A DNA stretch of 64,000 nt, from contig NC_004572.3 in NCBI RefSeq assembly GCF_000007485.1, positions 496,001 through 560,000 on the forward strand, read 5' to 3'. Of this stretch, positions 42,198-51,981 are shown piece by piece. The notes beneath the pieces were generated by a model, which saw only the letters and a list, made by a program, of their open reading frames with translations, made no database searches and was not told the origin of the DNA. The DNA comes from Tropheryma whipplei str. Twist (GTDB lineage Bacteria > Actinomycetota > Actinomycetes > Actinomycetales > Microbacteriaceae). Position 1 is the first letter of the stretch. The number at the start of each line of letters is the position of its first letter. A program made the position numbers and the translations under genes.

Positions 42198-43025
42198 TTA
42201 CACAAAATTCATGTGCACAAGCAAAAGAATTGGAAAAATATTTAAAAGCATTGAGTCCACTCTGTCAAGCATTCCTCCATGCCCGGGAAGTATTCCGCTC
42301 ATATCCTTAACACCAAGTCTGCGCTTTATATAAGACTCGGCTAAATCACCAAGGATTGCAAAGAGAAACAGAATTGAGGCGGCAGTTGCACTGAACAGCA
42401 ATGACTTGTGAAGCAGCAAAATACCTGTTAGTGTGCCAAAAAAGAGAGATGAAAAGAAACCACCCATGAGCCCCTCCCATGTTTTATTTGGACTTATACG
42501 CGGTGCAAGAAGATGCCTTCCGAACAGTGTTCCAAAGACGTACGAGAATGTATCTGATGCAATTACCGTGACAAGCATGAAAAACACCCATAACCTTCCC
42601 GTTGGATGTGCGGCAATAAATGCGAAGAGTGAAACGGTAATTGGTATATACAAAAAAATGAATAATGAATGTAAAGAAAACCTGGCACGCAGAAAAAATT
42701 GGGCAAGCAGGATTGTAAGCATGAAAAACGCGATCGACGGTAAAAACCAGGATGCAAAAAAGAATGCCAATACGGGCAGAACAACAGTAGACAAGGTCAA
42801 GAAAGGGCGGACTATGAAGATACCGCGCGTGTGGGTGGCTGTAAAGATCTCGGCAAGGCAGGTAACTCCGACAAGTATGCAAACCAGAACAAACAAATGC
42901 AGAAAGACAAAAAGAGAGATGAGAAGCAGTCCGCCCAAAATAAGACCCACACCGATTGCAAGGACCAAATCCCTTCCCGTGCGGGCCTGTACCCTTTGTT
43001 TTAGCATGAAGAAATATCTAAGCAT
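42198..43025 (-). CDS. cdsA: Phosphatidate cytidylyltransferase
   Basis: Makes CDP-diacylglycerol from phosphatidate and CTP in the membrane. About 275 residues with roughly eight membrane segments. The C-terminal signature RLGVKDMSGILPGHGGMLDR and the upstream SPNKTWEGLMGG are diagnostic. ATG 43025 has GAGG five bases upstream; a TTG at 43040 is in frame. Follows frr in the usual rpsB-tsf-pyrH-frr-cdsA order. Confidence 0.95.
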   Translation of the reverse strand: MLRYFFMLKQRVQARTGRDLVLAIGVGLILGGLLLISLFVFLHLFVLVCILVGVTCLAEIFTATHTRGIFIVRPFLTLSTVVLPVLAFFFASWFLPSIAFFMLTILLAQFFLRARFSLHSLFIFLYIPITVSLFAFIAAHPTGRLWVFFMLVTVIASDTFSYVFGTLFGRHLLAPRISPNKTWEGLMGGFFSSLFFGTLTGILLLHKSLLFSATAASILFLFAILGDLAESYIKRRLGVKDMSGILPGHGGMLDRVDSMLLNIFPILLLVHMNFV

Positions 43026-43075
43026 TGCAGCCTCATTCAAACACTACAGATTTGCGGATAAGTCTTGGGGCTGGA

Positions 43076-43612
43076 TCAAAGCCTAAGAAGCTCAGACTCC
43101 TTATGTCTCAACAAATCATCTACTACGGATATAACATCCTTAGTTAGTTTGTCTAATTCCTTTTCACGACGGACAATTTCATCCTTTGCCAGTCCCATAG
43201 CATCAAGGCTTGCCCTAGCCTTGCGGCGTATATTCCTGGCTGAAACCCTCGCCTCTTCTGCTTTCACCCGAGCCTGTTTTACATATTCGTGTCTGCGCGC
43301 TTCTGTTAGCTGTGGCATGACAATCTTTATGCACTCCCCATCATTTCCGGGAGTGCCAATATTCGGTACATTACGAAGTGCACGGTCAATCTGTGAAAGA
43401 AGCGCTGAATCGTATGGAGTAACGACAATCGTGTTAGCATTCAAAACCCTAATGCTCGCGAGGCTAACCAGAGGAACGCTAGCGCCCTCGCAATCAACCA
43501 TAACTTTTTCGAATTGTCCTGAATTTACCCTGCCACTGTGTATGGACAAAAACTGCTCCTTGAGAAGCTCAATTGTTTTGTTCATTCGCTCTGACACATC
43601 GCCGCTACACAT
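43076..43612 (-). CDS. frr: Ribosome recycling factor
   Basis: Splits post-termination ribosomes together with EF-G. The 178-residue protein has the three-helix bundle pattern (RMNKTIELLKEQFLSIHSGRV, LTEARRHEYVKQARVKAEEAR). ATG 43612 has AGGTGG five bases upstream; a GTG at 43621 is in frame. A 163-base gap separates it from pyrH; no clear promoter or terminator was identified in it. Confidence 0.97.
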   Translation of the reverse strand: MCSGDVSERMNKTIELLKEQFLSIHSGRVNSGQFEKVMVDCEGASVPLVSLASIRVLNANTIVVTPYDSALLSQIDRALRNVPNIGTPGNDGECIKIVMPQLTEARRHEYVKQARVKAEEARVSARNIRRKARASLDAMGLAKDEIVRREKELDKLTKDVISVVDDLLRHKESELLRL

Positions 43613-43784
43613 GATGCCCACCTAAGATCCAAACCATCAAAGCTCGACAAGCTACCCAGAAGGGGCAGCACACAGTTAAGCGTAACAAAACTTACAACCC
43701 ACTTATCTCAAAATCACACCCCAGAGTTGCGGAATCTGTTTAGCCGAAGGATCTAACAGGAAAAGTCCTAACCACGACACAACT

Positions 43785-44480
43785 TTATTGACTTAGCTCC
43801 GTGCCGACTTTAAGACCGGAAACAGCATCTCTAAGACTTTCCATCCCAAATACACGCATTGGCAATCCGTGCTCCATACAAAGCCCAAGGGCAGCGGAAT
43901 CAACAACACGCAAACCCCTCTCCAGCGCTTCGCGATACGTAATTTTGTATATTTTCTTTGCATTTGGATTTATTTGCGGATCATCTGTATAAACGCCATC
44001 TACACCATTTTTAGCAATCAGAACAATATCTGCCTTGATTTCAAGCGCTCTCTGAACTGCAACAGTATCGGTTGAAAAATATGGCATACCCGCACCGGCA
44101 GCGAATATAACAACCCTGCCCTTCGTAAGATGTCTCTCGGCCCGACGGGGCACATATAGCTCAGCAACTTGAGACATGCTAATTGCCGACTGGACCCTAG
44201 TATCGCCACCGGCCTGTTCCAGAAAGTCCTGAAGTGCCAAGGCGTTAATCACAGTCCCGAGCATGCCCATGTAATCTGCGCGATCCCTTGCCATGCCCCG
44301 ACGACTTAATTCTGCCCCCCTGAAATAGTTACCACCGCCAACCACAATGGCAATTTGTATTGTTTTTGACACCCTCACTATTTCGCTGGCAATTGCGCTA
44401 ACCACGTCAGGGTCAACCAACGGAGCGCCGCCACCAAAGGATTCACCCGAAAGCTTCAGAAGAACTCTGCGACTGGCCAT
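43785..44480 (-). CDS. pyrH: Uridylate kinase
   Basis: Phosphorylates UMP to UDP; amino-acid-kinase family. Seen: [22 protein letters not shown], and [20 protein letters not shown]. 231 residues. Ten bases after tsf. Confidence 0.97.
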
Positions 44481-44490
44481 CTATGCACAC

Positions 44491-45297
44491 TCAGGTTCCA
44501 ACACGAAAGCGCGCAAAAGATATCACACGAAGACCTGTAGCTTCTAGCACTTTTGAAATAGTTACCTTATTGTCACGCACATAATCCTGTTCAAGAAGCA
44601 CATTCTGCTTATAAAGCTTGACTAAACGACCCTCAACAATCTGAGGTAAAACCTCTTCCGGCTTACCTTCACCCCTTGATATTTCAGTGAGCAAATCACG
44701 TTCCCTCTGGAGAATACCCTGAGGTATATCACCAACCGATAGATATTCGGGAGCCGCAAACGCGATATGCTGGGCGATGAAGCGGGCTGTTGCGTCATCA
44801 TGCCCTTCATACGCAAGAATGACCCCAACCTGCGGAGGAAGATCAGAGCTTGTACGGTGCATATAAACAGAAAATCTGCTGCCTTCGACACGGGCAAACC
44901 GGCGCAAGGCTACATTCTCGCCCAGAACAGCGGCTTCTAGGGCAATTAGATCAGCAACAGACCCTTCATCGCACCGGACACGCAGGGCCGTTTCAAGAGA
45001 ATCGGCATCGCTGACAAGATCAGCAACTTTCTCCGACAGGGCCAGAAATCTGTCACTTTTAGCAACAAAATCCGTTTCACAGCACAACTCAGCCAAAACG
45101 GCATGAGTCGCAAACTGCCTTGAGACCACAAGACCCTCGCTAACAGAGCGCCCCTCGCGCTTTTCAGCCGATTTAAGGCCTTTAAGCCTTAAAATCTCTA
45201 CCGCCCTTTCGATATCGCCACCGGCCTCTATGAGCGCGTTCCTGCTATCCATAACGCCAACACCGAGACGCTCACGCAACAGCCTCACATCAGCCAT
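44491..45297 (-). CDS. tsf: Elongation factor Ts
   Basis: The nucleotide exchange factor for EF-Tu. 268 residues from ATG 45297 (GGTGG upstream; GTG 45312 is in frame). Seen: the UBA-like N-terminus ([27 protein letters not shown]), then [15 protein letters not shown]. Follows rpsB. Confidence 0.97.
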   Translation of the reverse strand: MADVRLLRERLGVGVMDSRNALIEAGGDIERAVEILRLKGLKSAEKREGRSVSEGLVVSRQFATHAVLAELCCETDFVAKSDRFLALSEKVADLVSDADSLETALRVRCDEGSVADLIALEAAVLGENVALRRFARVEGSRFSVYMHRTSSDLPPQVGVILAYEGHDDATARFIAQHIAFAAPEYLSVGDIPQGILQRERDLLTEISRGEGKPEEVLPQIVEGRLVKLYKQNVLLEQDYVRDNKVTISKVLEATGLRVISFARFRVGT

Positions 45298-45342
45298 GCT
45301 TATATCCACCACACACTCACTTCCTTCATAAAGAAAGATATC

Positions 45343-46188
45343 CTAATCTGACAGCTCTTCGTCCTGCGGGGCAGGCCCCTTGGAAAGATCACCATCAAGA
45401 GGGCGATCTGTGCCGGAAATAGGACGAGTCTCACCTGACGAATCACCGGATTGAAGAAGCTGCTTTTCCCATTCAGCCATCGGTTCAATATCGTCCTGCG
45501 GGGCCTTATGACGCTCAACAAGTCCCTGGGCAACAGCATCGGCAACAATCCCAGTCAGGAGCTCGATAGACCTGATCGAATCATCATTTCCAGGAATCGG
45601 AAACTGAACCAGATCCGGATCGCAATTGGAATCAAGGATTGCAACAACCGGTATACCAAGTTTTCTGGCCTCCTCAACTGCTATGCCTTCTCTGTTTGTG
45701 TCAACAACCCAGAGTAGCGCTGGCAGCTTTGTCATATTCCGGATACCTCCGAGGCTACGGCGTAATTTCTGAAGTTCACGCCCACGGATAAGCTGTTCCT
45801 TCTTGGTTGAAACTGAGTCATCAAGACGAGCCTCTTCAAGCTCCTTCATTCGCACAAGACTTTTAGAAACTGTTGAAAAATTAGTCAAAAGACCACCGAG
45901 CCATCTATGTGCTATATAGTGCTGACCAACACGGCTCGCCTGTTTGAAAATAACCTGCTGAGCCTGACGTTTTGTGCCGATAAAAAGCACCTCACCACCG
46001 CGAGCAACAGTGTCCCTAATAAAATCAACGGCGGTAACTATACCCCTAATGGTCTCGCGCATATCAAGGATATAGGAGCCGCACCGCTCGGTTAAGATGA
46101 ACCCTTTCATTTTTGGATTCCAACGCTGCGTGGTATGCCCAAAATGTACACCGTTATCCAGCAAATTCCTAATAGTAACTAGCGGCAA
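45343..46188 (-). CDS. rpsB: 30S ribosomal protein S2
   Basis: About 281 residues. Seen: NGVHFGHTTQRWNPKMKGFI, RWLGGLLTNF and PDLVQFPIPGNDD. TTG at 46188 lies behind GGAGGGG and matches the family start; the frame runs on upstream to 46269 without support. The C-terminal ~35 residues are an acidic, Gln/Asp-rich tail. A promoter with extended -10 lies ~45 bases upstream. Confidence 0.97.
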   Translation of the reverse strand: MPLVTIRNLLDNGVHFGHTTQRWNPKMKGFILTERCGSYILDMRETIRGIVTAVDFIRDTVARGGEVLFIGTKRQAQQVIFKQASRVGQHYIAHRWLGGLLTNFSTVSKSLVRMKELEEARLDDSVSTKKEQLIRGRELQKLRRSLGGIRNMTKLPALLWVVDTNREGIAVEEARKLGIPVVAILDSNCDPDLVQFPIPGNDDSIRSIELLTGIVADAVAQGLVERHKAPQDDIEPMAEWEKQLLQSGDSSGETRPISGTDRPLDGDLSKGPAPQDEELSD

Positions 46189-46230
46189 TCCACCCCTCCA
46201 GAACACAAACCCACAGAATACACGCGGGAA

Positions 46231-46260
46231 AGTATACCAGCAGAAAAATAACCATCTTAA
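46231..46260 (-). promoter_or_regulatory. Promoter of rpsB-tsf
   Basis: The minus strand carries TTAAGA (46255-46260), an 18-base spacer, and TATACT (46231-46236) preceded by TGG, an extended -10. It is ~45 bases before the rpsB start. Confidence 0.6.
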
Positions 46261-46319
46261 AATCAACAATTTTTGCTAAACATTCAGGAAGATGTGATGA
46301 GTGATATAAGACTGCTTTC

Positions 46320-47114
46320 GTGAAGAAATTACATGTGCTGCTACCCGGTAGGGCTATTCGGCCGGTTATAAGATTGCTAATCATCTTATGTGCATCCGGG
46401 ATTCTTGCCGGAAACTCTGTGTACAGCCTGCCCAGCACAGCTAGCATAAACACCCAGTTTGTTAACTTTGACGACGATTATATCGATCAAATAAAGAAAA
46501 TAATCACAAGTATTGTCGATCTCAATAAGAAGAATTGGAAATGGCCTGTATCAAGCAGTAAGAAGGTTATACGTGGCTTTAAACCCCCAAGAAATAAGAA
46601 AGAAAAATATCTTTCTGGCTTCCACAGGGGGATAGACATTGCTGCAAAAGAGAATGAGTCTGTATATGCCCCAGCTGATGGAGTAATAAAATTTTCTGGA
46701 TTTCTTGCGAACAGATACGTTATAAGTATCACTCATGCTAACGGCCTGGTGTCAAGCTTTGAGCCTGTCAAAGCTTCTGTTATAAAAGGCCAGCGTGTTA
46801 CACGAGGGCAACAACTTGGTCAAGTACAGACAGGGCTTCATACGAATATTATTCTCGGTTCAGTAAAAAAGGGGCTTAGAGAAGCACTGAATACTGCTGT
46901 ACAACTTCTGGGTGAGTATGCAGGATCGGTTGCAGCTGGTCCGGTCGGTGCAAAAATTGGAAAAGAGCTTGCAAAATTTGTCGTCAGTTCTGTAACTAAG
47001 AATTCAGCTCTTGGAGATGGAATACATATTGGGGTGCGAAAAAACGGGATTTACATTAACCCGTTGCTATTCTTCGGAAAAATAAAGCCTTCCGTTTTAT
47101 TACCTAACAATTGA
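46320..47114 (+). CDS. Secreted M23-type peptidase-like protein, altered active site
   Basis: 264 residues with a basic N-terminus and hydrophobic signal segment (about 14-36). It sits divergent from rpsB, where actinobacteria keep an M23 endopeptidase gene. The first zinc motif is present (His102 and Asp106 in FHRGIDI). The second motif, normally H-x-H, reads GIH (234-236): one His is missing while His236 and the following GVRKNGIYINPLLFFG match the family. Between the strands lies a ~57-residue Ala/Leu/Gly-rich insertion (about 174-231). GTG start. Peptidoglycan binding is plausible; hydrolysis is doubtful. Confidence 0.8.
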   Translation: MKKLHVLLPGRAIRPVIRLLIILCASGILAGNSVYSLPSTASINTQFVNFDDDYIDQIKKIITSIVDLNKKNWKWPVSSSKKVIRGFKPPRNKKEKYLSGFHRGIDIAAKENESVYAPADGVIKFSGFLANRYVISITHANGLVSSFEPVKASVIKGQRVTRGQQLGQVQTGLHTNIILGSVKKGLREALNTAVQLLGEYAGSVAAGPVGAKIGKELAKFVVSSVTKNSALGDGIHIGVRKNGIYINPLLFFGKIKPSVLLPNN

Positions 47115-47120
47115 AAGCAA

Positions 47121-47150
47121 ACAAGTTATCACACATTATGTGATTCTTGT
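47121..47150. terminator. Bidirectional hairpin between convergent genes
   Basis: ACAAG...ATCACA (47121-47133) pairs with TGTGAT...CTTGT (47139-47150), an 11-bp stem with a small bulge and five-base loop. It overlaps the last codons of the TPR gene. On the minus strand it runs into a T-rich stretch. Confidence 0.5.
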
Positions 47151-47761
47151 AAGGCGCCGAGTCGGTGCATCAACCTTAAGGCTTCGTCCCTGTATGGCAC
47201 TCTAAACTGTACTTGTTGCAGCTCAAGCAAAGCTAAATCTGGCCTGCCCTGTTTTATACGAGCCTCTGCCATCGCGAGCGCTATTTCTTGCCTTACGCTA
47301 GGTTTTGCAGGCAGTGCATAAACATCGTTCCCGACCGCAACAGCTTCATCGGAGCGGTTCATCTTCGAAAGGCAACGTATAATCCAGGGCACAGGCTCAA
47401 GACCGCCTGACAATCGACGAGCAGCTCTAAAGTTTCTAAGCGCGAGAGTGAAGTTGCAACAGGCGAACGCGGCTTTAGCGAGGATGAATCTTACTGCGGG
47501 CAACCGGTAAGCGATCCTGGCAGCTTCAGAGGCGTATGAAAGCGCAAAGATAGGGTTTGTATTCAGGAAACTAATTGCTGTCGCTATATAACGACCGGCA
47601 ATCTTTCCCTGACGAAGTGATAATAGAGAATTGTAAATCTCAGTGGGCAAACCCTCACAGGTGATCCACTCTGGGATATGCAGTTTTTGACAGCCAGAAT
47701 GAACCGCACAAATACGAGGAATATCAGATCGCCAGTCGCGGCAAACCGATCTGTTATTCAC
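47129..47761 (-). CDS. TPR-like protein of unknown function
   Basis: 210 residues of mostly helical, Ala/Leu/Arg-rich sequence with tetratricopeptide-like pairs: PIFALSYASEAARIAY, FALRNFRAARRLSGG-like segments, and RPDLALLELQQVQFRVPYRDEAL. It probably binds protein partners. The GTG start at 47761 lies six bases after TAGTAT (47768-47773), another possible leaderless start. It is downstream of xerC and convergent with the M23-like gene. No function is assigned. Confidence 0.7.
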   Translation of the reverse strand: MNNRSVCRDWRSDIPRICAVHSGCQKLHIPEWITCEGLPTEIYNSLLSLRQGKIAGRYIATAISFLNTNPIFALSYASEAARIAYRLPAVRFILAKAAFACCNFTLALRNFRAARRLSGGLEPVPWIIRCLSKMNRSDEAVAVGNDVYALPAKPSVRQEIALAMAEARIKQGRPDLALLELQQVQFRVPYRDEALRLMHRLGALQESHNV

Positions 47762-47912
47762 AGAAGAATACTAACTCAGAGCATCAAAAACCCAGAACTA
47801 TTCCACGTTCTACATTCCGGACTGCACACCCGGGGCATTCCTGCGAAAGCGACACAAATTCATTGACTTGACATGTAGGCAATGTGGCGTAAACATAATA
47901 CAATGCGCGAAT

Positions 47913-48863
47913 TCAGGCCCTTGGATGTGCCTGGTTGTAACTGCTTATTAAGCGCTCTAGAGAAACATGTGTGTAAATTTGGGTTGTACTGAGGCTACTA
48001 TGACCCAGGATTTCCTGAAGGCTCCTGAGATCAGCCCCATTGTCCAGCATATGGGTCGCTGCAGAGTGTCTAAGAACGTGCGGGCCCCGCGGGCCCTTGG
48101 GCATCTCAAGGAGTTCTGATACCAGTCGATACACAACACGTGGATTTATGCGACGACCACGGGAACCTAAAAATAGGGCTTTACTTGATCTGTCAGATAA
48201 TAGGGTGTGGCGCATATTCAGGTATAAATCCAGAGCATGTGATGCGGGCTTGCCAAACAACACAACCCGCTGTTTACCATTTTTACCATCAACCCTGACG
48301 GTACACAGATCGTGGTCAATACTATCAAGATCTAGAGAGACCAACTCAGACACTCTAATCGCCGATGCATATAACAGCTCAAAAATTGCCGTATTACGTA
48401 ACTGTATTACTGGGACCGTATGTGAGAAATTACCCAGGATCTGTGCAATCCTTTTTTCCGATAAAACAGAGGGTAGCTGCGAAGTGGACTTCGGTGCCCT
48501 TAGGGCAGCAGCAGTGTTTTGGGCAGTGATCTTTCTGTCATATGCCCATCTAAAAAAGCTTTTCAAAGAAGAGACTGCCCGTCTGATAGACCTTGCAGAC
48601 TTATGGCTTTGACTGTATAGCCACGAGCGTAAATCCTGAATTGACACATCTCGTAAGGACTTTACATTCTCGCGAGAGTCATGGGTAATAATGTATTCAC
48701 CAAAGCACATCAGGTCACGATAATATGCCCGACAAGTGTGTGAACTGTAGCCCCTAACATTTTCCAGGTAAATAATAAACTCGCGTATTAAACAGCAAAA
48801 CCCCTCGTTGAGGGTGTCGCCGCAGGGGCACACTGATCTCTTGAGAGAGCCCTTATCCAACAT
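47913..48863 (-). CDS. xerC: Tyrosine recombinase XerC
   Basis: Resolves chromosome dimers at dif with XerD and FtsK. The 316-residue protein has the SAM-like N-terminal domain (FIIYLENVRGYSSHTCRAYYRDL). The catalytic set is Arg in ASAIRVSELVSL, His-x-x-Arg in HVLRHSAATHM, His in LGHSSLS and Tyr in TTQIYTH. The clustering with dprA and comM is typical of actinobacteria. The first ~25 residues look like an N-terminal addition. Confidence 0.93.
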   Translation of the reverse strand: MLDKGSLKRSVCPCGDTLNEGFCCLIREFIIYLENVRGYSSHTCRAYYRDLMCFGEYIITHDSRENVKSLRDVSIQDLRSWLYSQSHKSARSIRRAVSSLKSFFRWAYDRKITAQNTAAALRAPKSTSQLPSVLSEKRIAQILGNFSHTVPVIQLRNTAIFELLYASAIRVSELVSLDLDSIDHDLCTVRVDGKNGKQRVVLFGKPASHALDLYLNMRHTLLSDRSSKALFLGSRGRRINPRVVYRLVSELLEMPKGPRGPHVLRHSAATHMLDNGADLRSLQEILGHSSLSTTQIYTHVSLERLISSYNQAHPRA

Positions 48864-48869
48864 AAATTT

Positions 48870-50069
48870 TCATCTAAGCCTACCTGATAGGCGCCAGCCG
48901 GAACCTGATCGGATCACCTGCCCCGACAGTTCAAGCAAACGCATAAGGGACGACACATCATCAAAGAGCATTCCGGACAGGCGGCATATCTCACTTATAT
49001 CTCTGTCATACTTTTTACTCAGAGCATCAATAACCCTAATTCTACTAGCCTGTAGCCCAAAAGAGTCCTTTTGGATAGGTGAAACAACGAGTGGGGCGAA
49101 TAATCCAACCACATCATCCGCACAAGTAACACTTTCTGCAATCCTGTCGCGTATAAGTCGGTTGCACCCTTCTGATAGGGGTGAGTTAATAGGTCCAGGA
49201 ACTGCGCCGACTGGCACCTGAACATCAGCCGCATGGTACGCTGTACTGATGCTACCTGAGCGCGCGGCGGCCTCAGTTACGACAACAGCAGATGGAATAG
49301 CGGCTATCAGCCTGTTCCTGCGCAAAAAGCGCCATTTGGTAGGTCTGGAGCCGCAAGGCATTTCAGAAACTATAATCCCAGACTCGCAAATTTTTGAGAA
49401 CAGCGCCTCATTACCTCTTGGGTAAATCCAGTCCACCCCTCCCGCAAAAAATACTATCGTTGATTTGCCGGCAGAAAGAGCAGACATATGTGCTGTCCCG
49501 TCAATTCCAAGAGCACCACCAGAAACAATTACATAATTCTTTCTGGCAAGACTGTAGGATATGTCCGCTGTAACACTTTTTCCGTAGTAACTGCAGCATC
49601 GCGTGCCAACAATACTGACCTTTTGACTCGTGTCCAGCAAAATAGACGGGGAGTTGCCCCTTACCCAAAGAATATGGGGTTTCTCATCCTGCAGCTTGTT
49701 GTACTTATCGGTTACAACAAGTTTTGCACCCGTATGATGTGCTGCCTGAAATGATTTCAGCAATTGCTGATAGTCAGCACGCATTTTCCAGACAGATCTG
49801 TGCTTTTCAAGCTGCTGCGATTCAAATTCATCTAGGGTAAACGGCAAGGAGATATTACCAAGCAGCCAACCCAGTGCTCTAGGAGCTGTCATGCAGCTTA
49901 TTAGACGCCCGGCAATGCGGTCACCCGGCTCAGAAATTAAGCTCCATGCTGCACGAGCAAAGTAATCCACTGCCTGATCTTCGCTCAACTCCTCAGAAAA
50001 ACATAGGGGCTTCACAGCGGATATAACTTCCCTATCTGGCAGATTAAGCGTACTAATAATGTTCTTCAA
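48870..50069 (-). CDS. dprA: DNA-processing protein DprA
   Basis: 399 residues. The Rossmann-type DprA core contains VGTRCCSYYG, SGGALGIDGTAHMSAL, GGVDWIYPRGNEALF and PGPINSPLSEGCNRLI. A C-terminal winged-helix follows. In competent bacteria DprA loads RecA on incoming single strands; whether this organism takes up DNA is unknown. TTG start behind GGAAGG, 17 bases after comM. Confidence 0.95.
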   Translation of the reverse strand: MKNIISTLNLPDREVISAVKPLCFSEELSEDQAVDYFARAAWSLISEPGDRIAGRLISCMTAPRALGWLLGNISLPFTLDEFESQQLEKHRSVWKMRADYQQLLKSFQAAHHTGAKLVVTDKYNKLQDEKPHILWVRGNSPSILLDTSQKVSIVGTRCCSYYGKSVTADISYSLARKNYVIVSGGALGIDGTAHMSALSAGKSTIVFFAGGVDWIYPRGNEALFSKICESGIIVSEMPCGSRPTKWRFLRRNRLIAAIPSAVVVTEAAARSGSISTAYHAADVQVPVGAVPGPINSPLSEGCNRLIRDRIAESVTCADDVVGLFAPLVVSPIQKDSFGLQASRIRVIDALSKKYDRDISEICRLSGMLFDDVSSLMRLLELSGQVIRSGSGWRLSGRLR

Positions 50070-50086
50070 TAAATTGCCTTCCTTGT

Positions 50087-51622
50087 CTACCCACCATATT
50101 GACCAGATGTTCTGAAAATAAGAGCCTTGTCTATCTCACTCTTAGTTAATTTTGAAACACCGGTAATATCTGCAATTGTCCAGGCCAGACGAATAACTTT
50201 GTGATAACCCCGCATACTAAGTAGACCTCTTTGAAATGCAATGTCGAGACTGTCTGTGGCACCGGGGAGAATTGGCTGCCTCTGCAGCCAGTCACTTGAC
50301 GCCTGACTATTTGTGCTCCACGGCGTATCTTTCATTCTGTACAAGGTACGCTCTCTAGCGAGGAGAACAGTGTTCCGCACGCTTTCAGTTGTCATACCCG
50401 ATGATCCAGACAAGCCAGAGCGAAGCTCAGCAATGCTAATCCTGTTTATCATCAGCTGAATATCAATCCTGTCGATTATTGGTCTGTGTATTCGGCCCAT
50501 GTACTTACGACGTGCTGAAGAAGAACATACACATTCCGCATCTTTAATCCCAAAATTCCCGCATGGACATGGATTGGCAGCGAGGATGAGTTGAAAAGTG
50601 GCCGGAAAAGTTGCAGTGGTTGTAGATCTGTGAATACTAATCTGCCCAGTCTCAAGCGGCTGGCGCAACATATTCAGAACGCGTGGTGAAAACTCTGGAG
50701 CCTCATCAAGGAATAGAACACCGTGTGAAGCCCTGGAAACAGCACCGGGAATAATTCGCTTCGCTCCGCCGCCAACAAGGGCAGATGCCGTTATGCTGTG
50801 GTGGGGTGCCTCAAAAGGAGGTCTAGTTATAAGCCCATCCTTTAAGCCTGTGCCAGAAAGGGATACAACAGAACTTACCTCGAGTGATGCCTGTGGAGAT
50901 AGATCTGGGAGAAGTGCTGGCAGGCGGCTTGCAAGCATTGTTTTCCCGGAACCCGCTGGTCCATAAAAAAACAGATTGTGCCCACCGGCTGCGGCAATTT
51001 GAAGAGCCTCAATACCAAGTTGATTCCCAGATATATCAGAAAGATCACCCCCGTATTCACTGTTATCTAGCACAGCTTGTACGGGCACAGTCTTAGTTTT
51101 GGGAACCGTCACATCAGCACCGTAGGCTACTGCCGCATGGGCCAATGAGGGGACCGGTATCGCCTCGATTTCTGGAACCAACCTGGCCTCATGAACGTTT
51201 TCTACAGGAAGCATAACGCGGCGATATCCATATGTTCTTGCCGCGAGCACACTTGGCAAAATCCCAGGAACGGGTCGGAGCATACCGTCAAGACCAAGCT
51301 CACCTATGTGAACAGTTTGACTCACGAGACTGCGGTCAACTTTACCCATGGCAGATAGGCATGCAATAGCTATTGCCAGATCAAAGCCGGAGCCGTGCTT
51401 TGGAATTGACGCTGGTGAGAGGTTGACTGTTATTTTCCTATTCGACAGGGGAAGATCGGAGTTCTTACACGCCGCCCTTATACGCTCGCGAGCTTCAAGA
51501 AGGGCAGCATCCGGGAGGCCAACAAGTGTAAAAATTGGAAGGCCGTTACCTATATCCGCTTCAAGTTCAACCATGCTGCTCTGAAGGCCATTTAGCGCAA
51601 CGGAGTAAGTTTTTGCAATCAC
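50087..51622 (-). CDS. comM: ComM/YifB family AAA+ Mg-chelatase-like protein
   Basis: 511 residues. An N-terminal Lon-substrate-like domain (GLPDAALLEARERIRAA) precedes the AAA+ core with Walker A GPAGSGKTMLASRLP and Walker B VLFLDEAPEF. There is also a Cys-rich loop (CPCGNFG...CVCSS). ComM proteins help branch migration during recombination. The GTG start overlaps the yraN stop by four bases. Confidence 0.95.
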   Translation of the reverse strand: MIAKTYSVALNGLQSSMVELEADIGNGLPIFTLVGLPDAALLEARERIRAACKNSDLPLSNRKITVNLSPASIPKHGSGFDLAIAIACLSAMGKVDRSLVSQTVHIGELGLDGMLRPVPGILPSVLAARTYGYRRVMLPVENVHEARLVPEIEAIPVPSLAHAAVAYGADVTVPKTKTVPVQAVLDNSEYGGDLSDISGNQLGIEALQIAAAGGHNLFFYGPAGSGKTMLASRLPALLPDLSPQASLEVSSVVSLSGTGLKDGLITRPPFEAPHHSITASALVGGGAKRIIPGAVSRASHGVLFLDEAPEFSPRVLNMLRQPLETGQISIHRSTTTATFPATFQLILAANPCPCGNFGIKDAECVCSSSARRKYMGRIHRPIIDRIDIQLMINRISIAELRSGLSGSSGMTTESVRNTVLLARERTLYRMKDTPWSTNSQASSDWLQRQPILPGATDSLDIAFQRGLLSMRGYHKVIRLAWTIADITGVSKLTKSEIDKALIFRTSGQYGG

Positions 51623-51981
51623 AAAATTCCAACAAAATGACGGATCTGCAATTCCGGAATAAATGTAACCGAGATGGCGTCTATCCTGAGATCAATGCAA
51701 AATTCGTTTAATTTATTCTCGTGAAGCCATGCTTTCAGAAGAAATGTCAGTTTCGACAGCTTTTTGACAGTTATATTGCAGATTGGGTAGTCCGCGTTGC
51801 GTTTACCACCCTTTACCTCAACAGCAACTATTACCCCATTTTTCCTGGCAATGATATCTAGCTCGCCAAATCTGCAATACCAATTACGATCAAGCACAAT
51901 ATAGCCATTTACAGAAAGATAGTCGCACGCCTTATCTTCCGCAATTCGGCCCAGGGCATATTTTGAGACGTCATGAGTCAC
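51619..51981 (-). CDS. YraN/UPF0102 family nuclease-fold protein
   Basis: Restriction-endonuclease-fold domain with GRIAEDKACDYLSVNGYIVLDRNW, GELDIIARKNG and VAVEVKGG, the family's E-x(n)-D-E-x-K arrangement; role unknown, usually near lepB and comM. GTG at 51981 gives 120 residues, the family length. The frame stays open to GTG 52158, adding a 59-residue Cys-rich segment (eight Cys) of doubtful reality. No ribosome site clearly decides. The region 52159-52386 holds no gene I can support. Confidence 0.85.
   Translation of the reverse strand: MTHDVSKYALGRIAEDKACDYLSVNGYIVLDRNWYCRFGELDIIARKNGVIVAVEVKGGKRNADYPICNITVKKLSKLTFLLKAWLHENKLNEFCIDLRIDAISVTFIPELQIRHFVGIL

Noticed and set aside
42433-43086. 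Open frame of 217 codons on the plus strand opposite cdsA
   Set aside because: Lies entirely antisense to cdsA and the end of frr, has a Lys/Arg/Thr-rich low-complexity product and no ribosome site; a shadow of the real genes.
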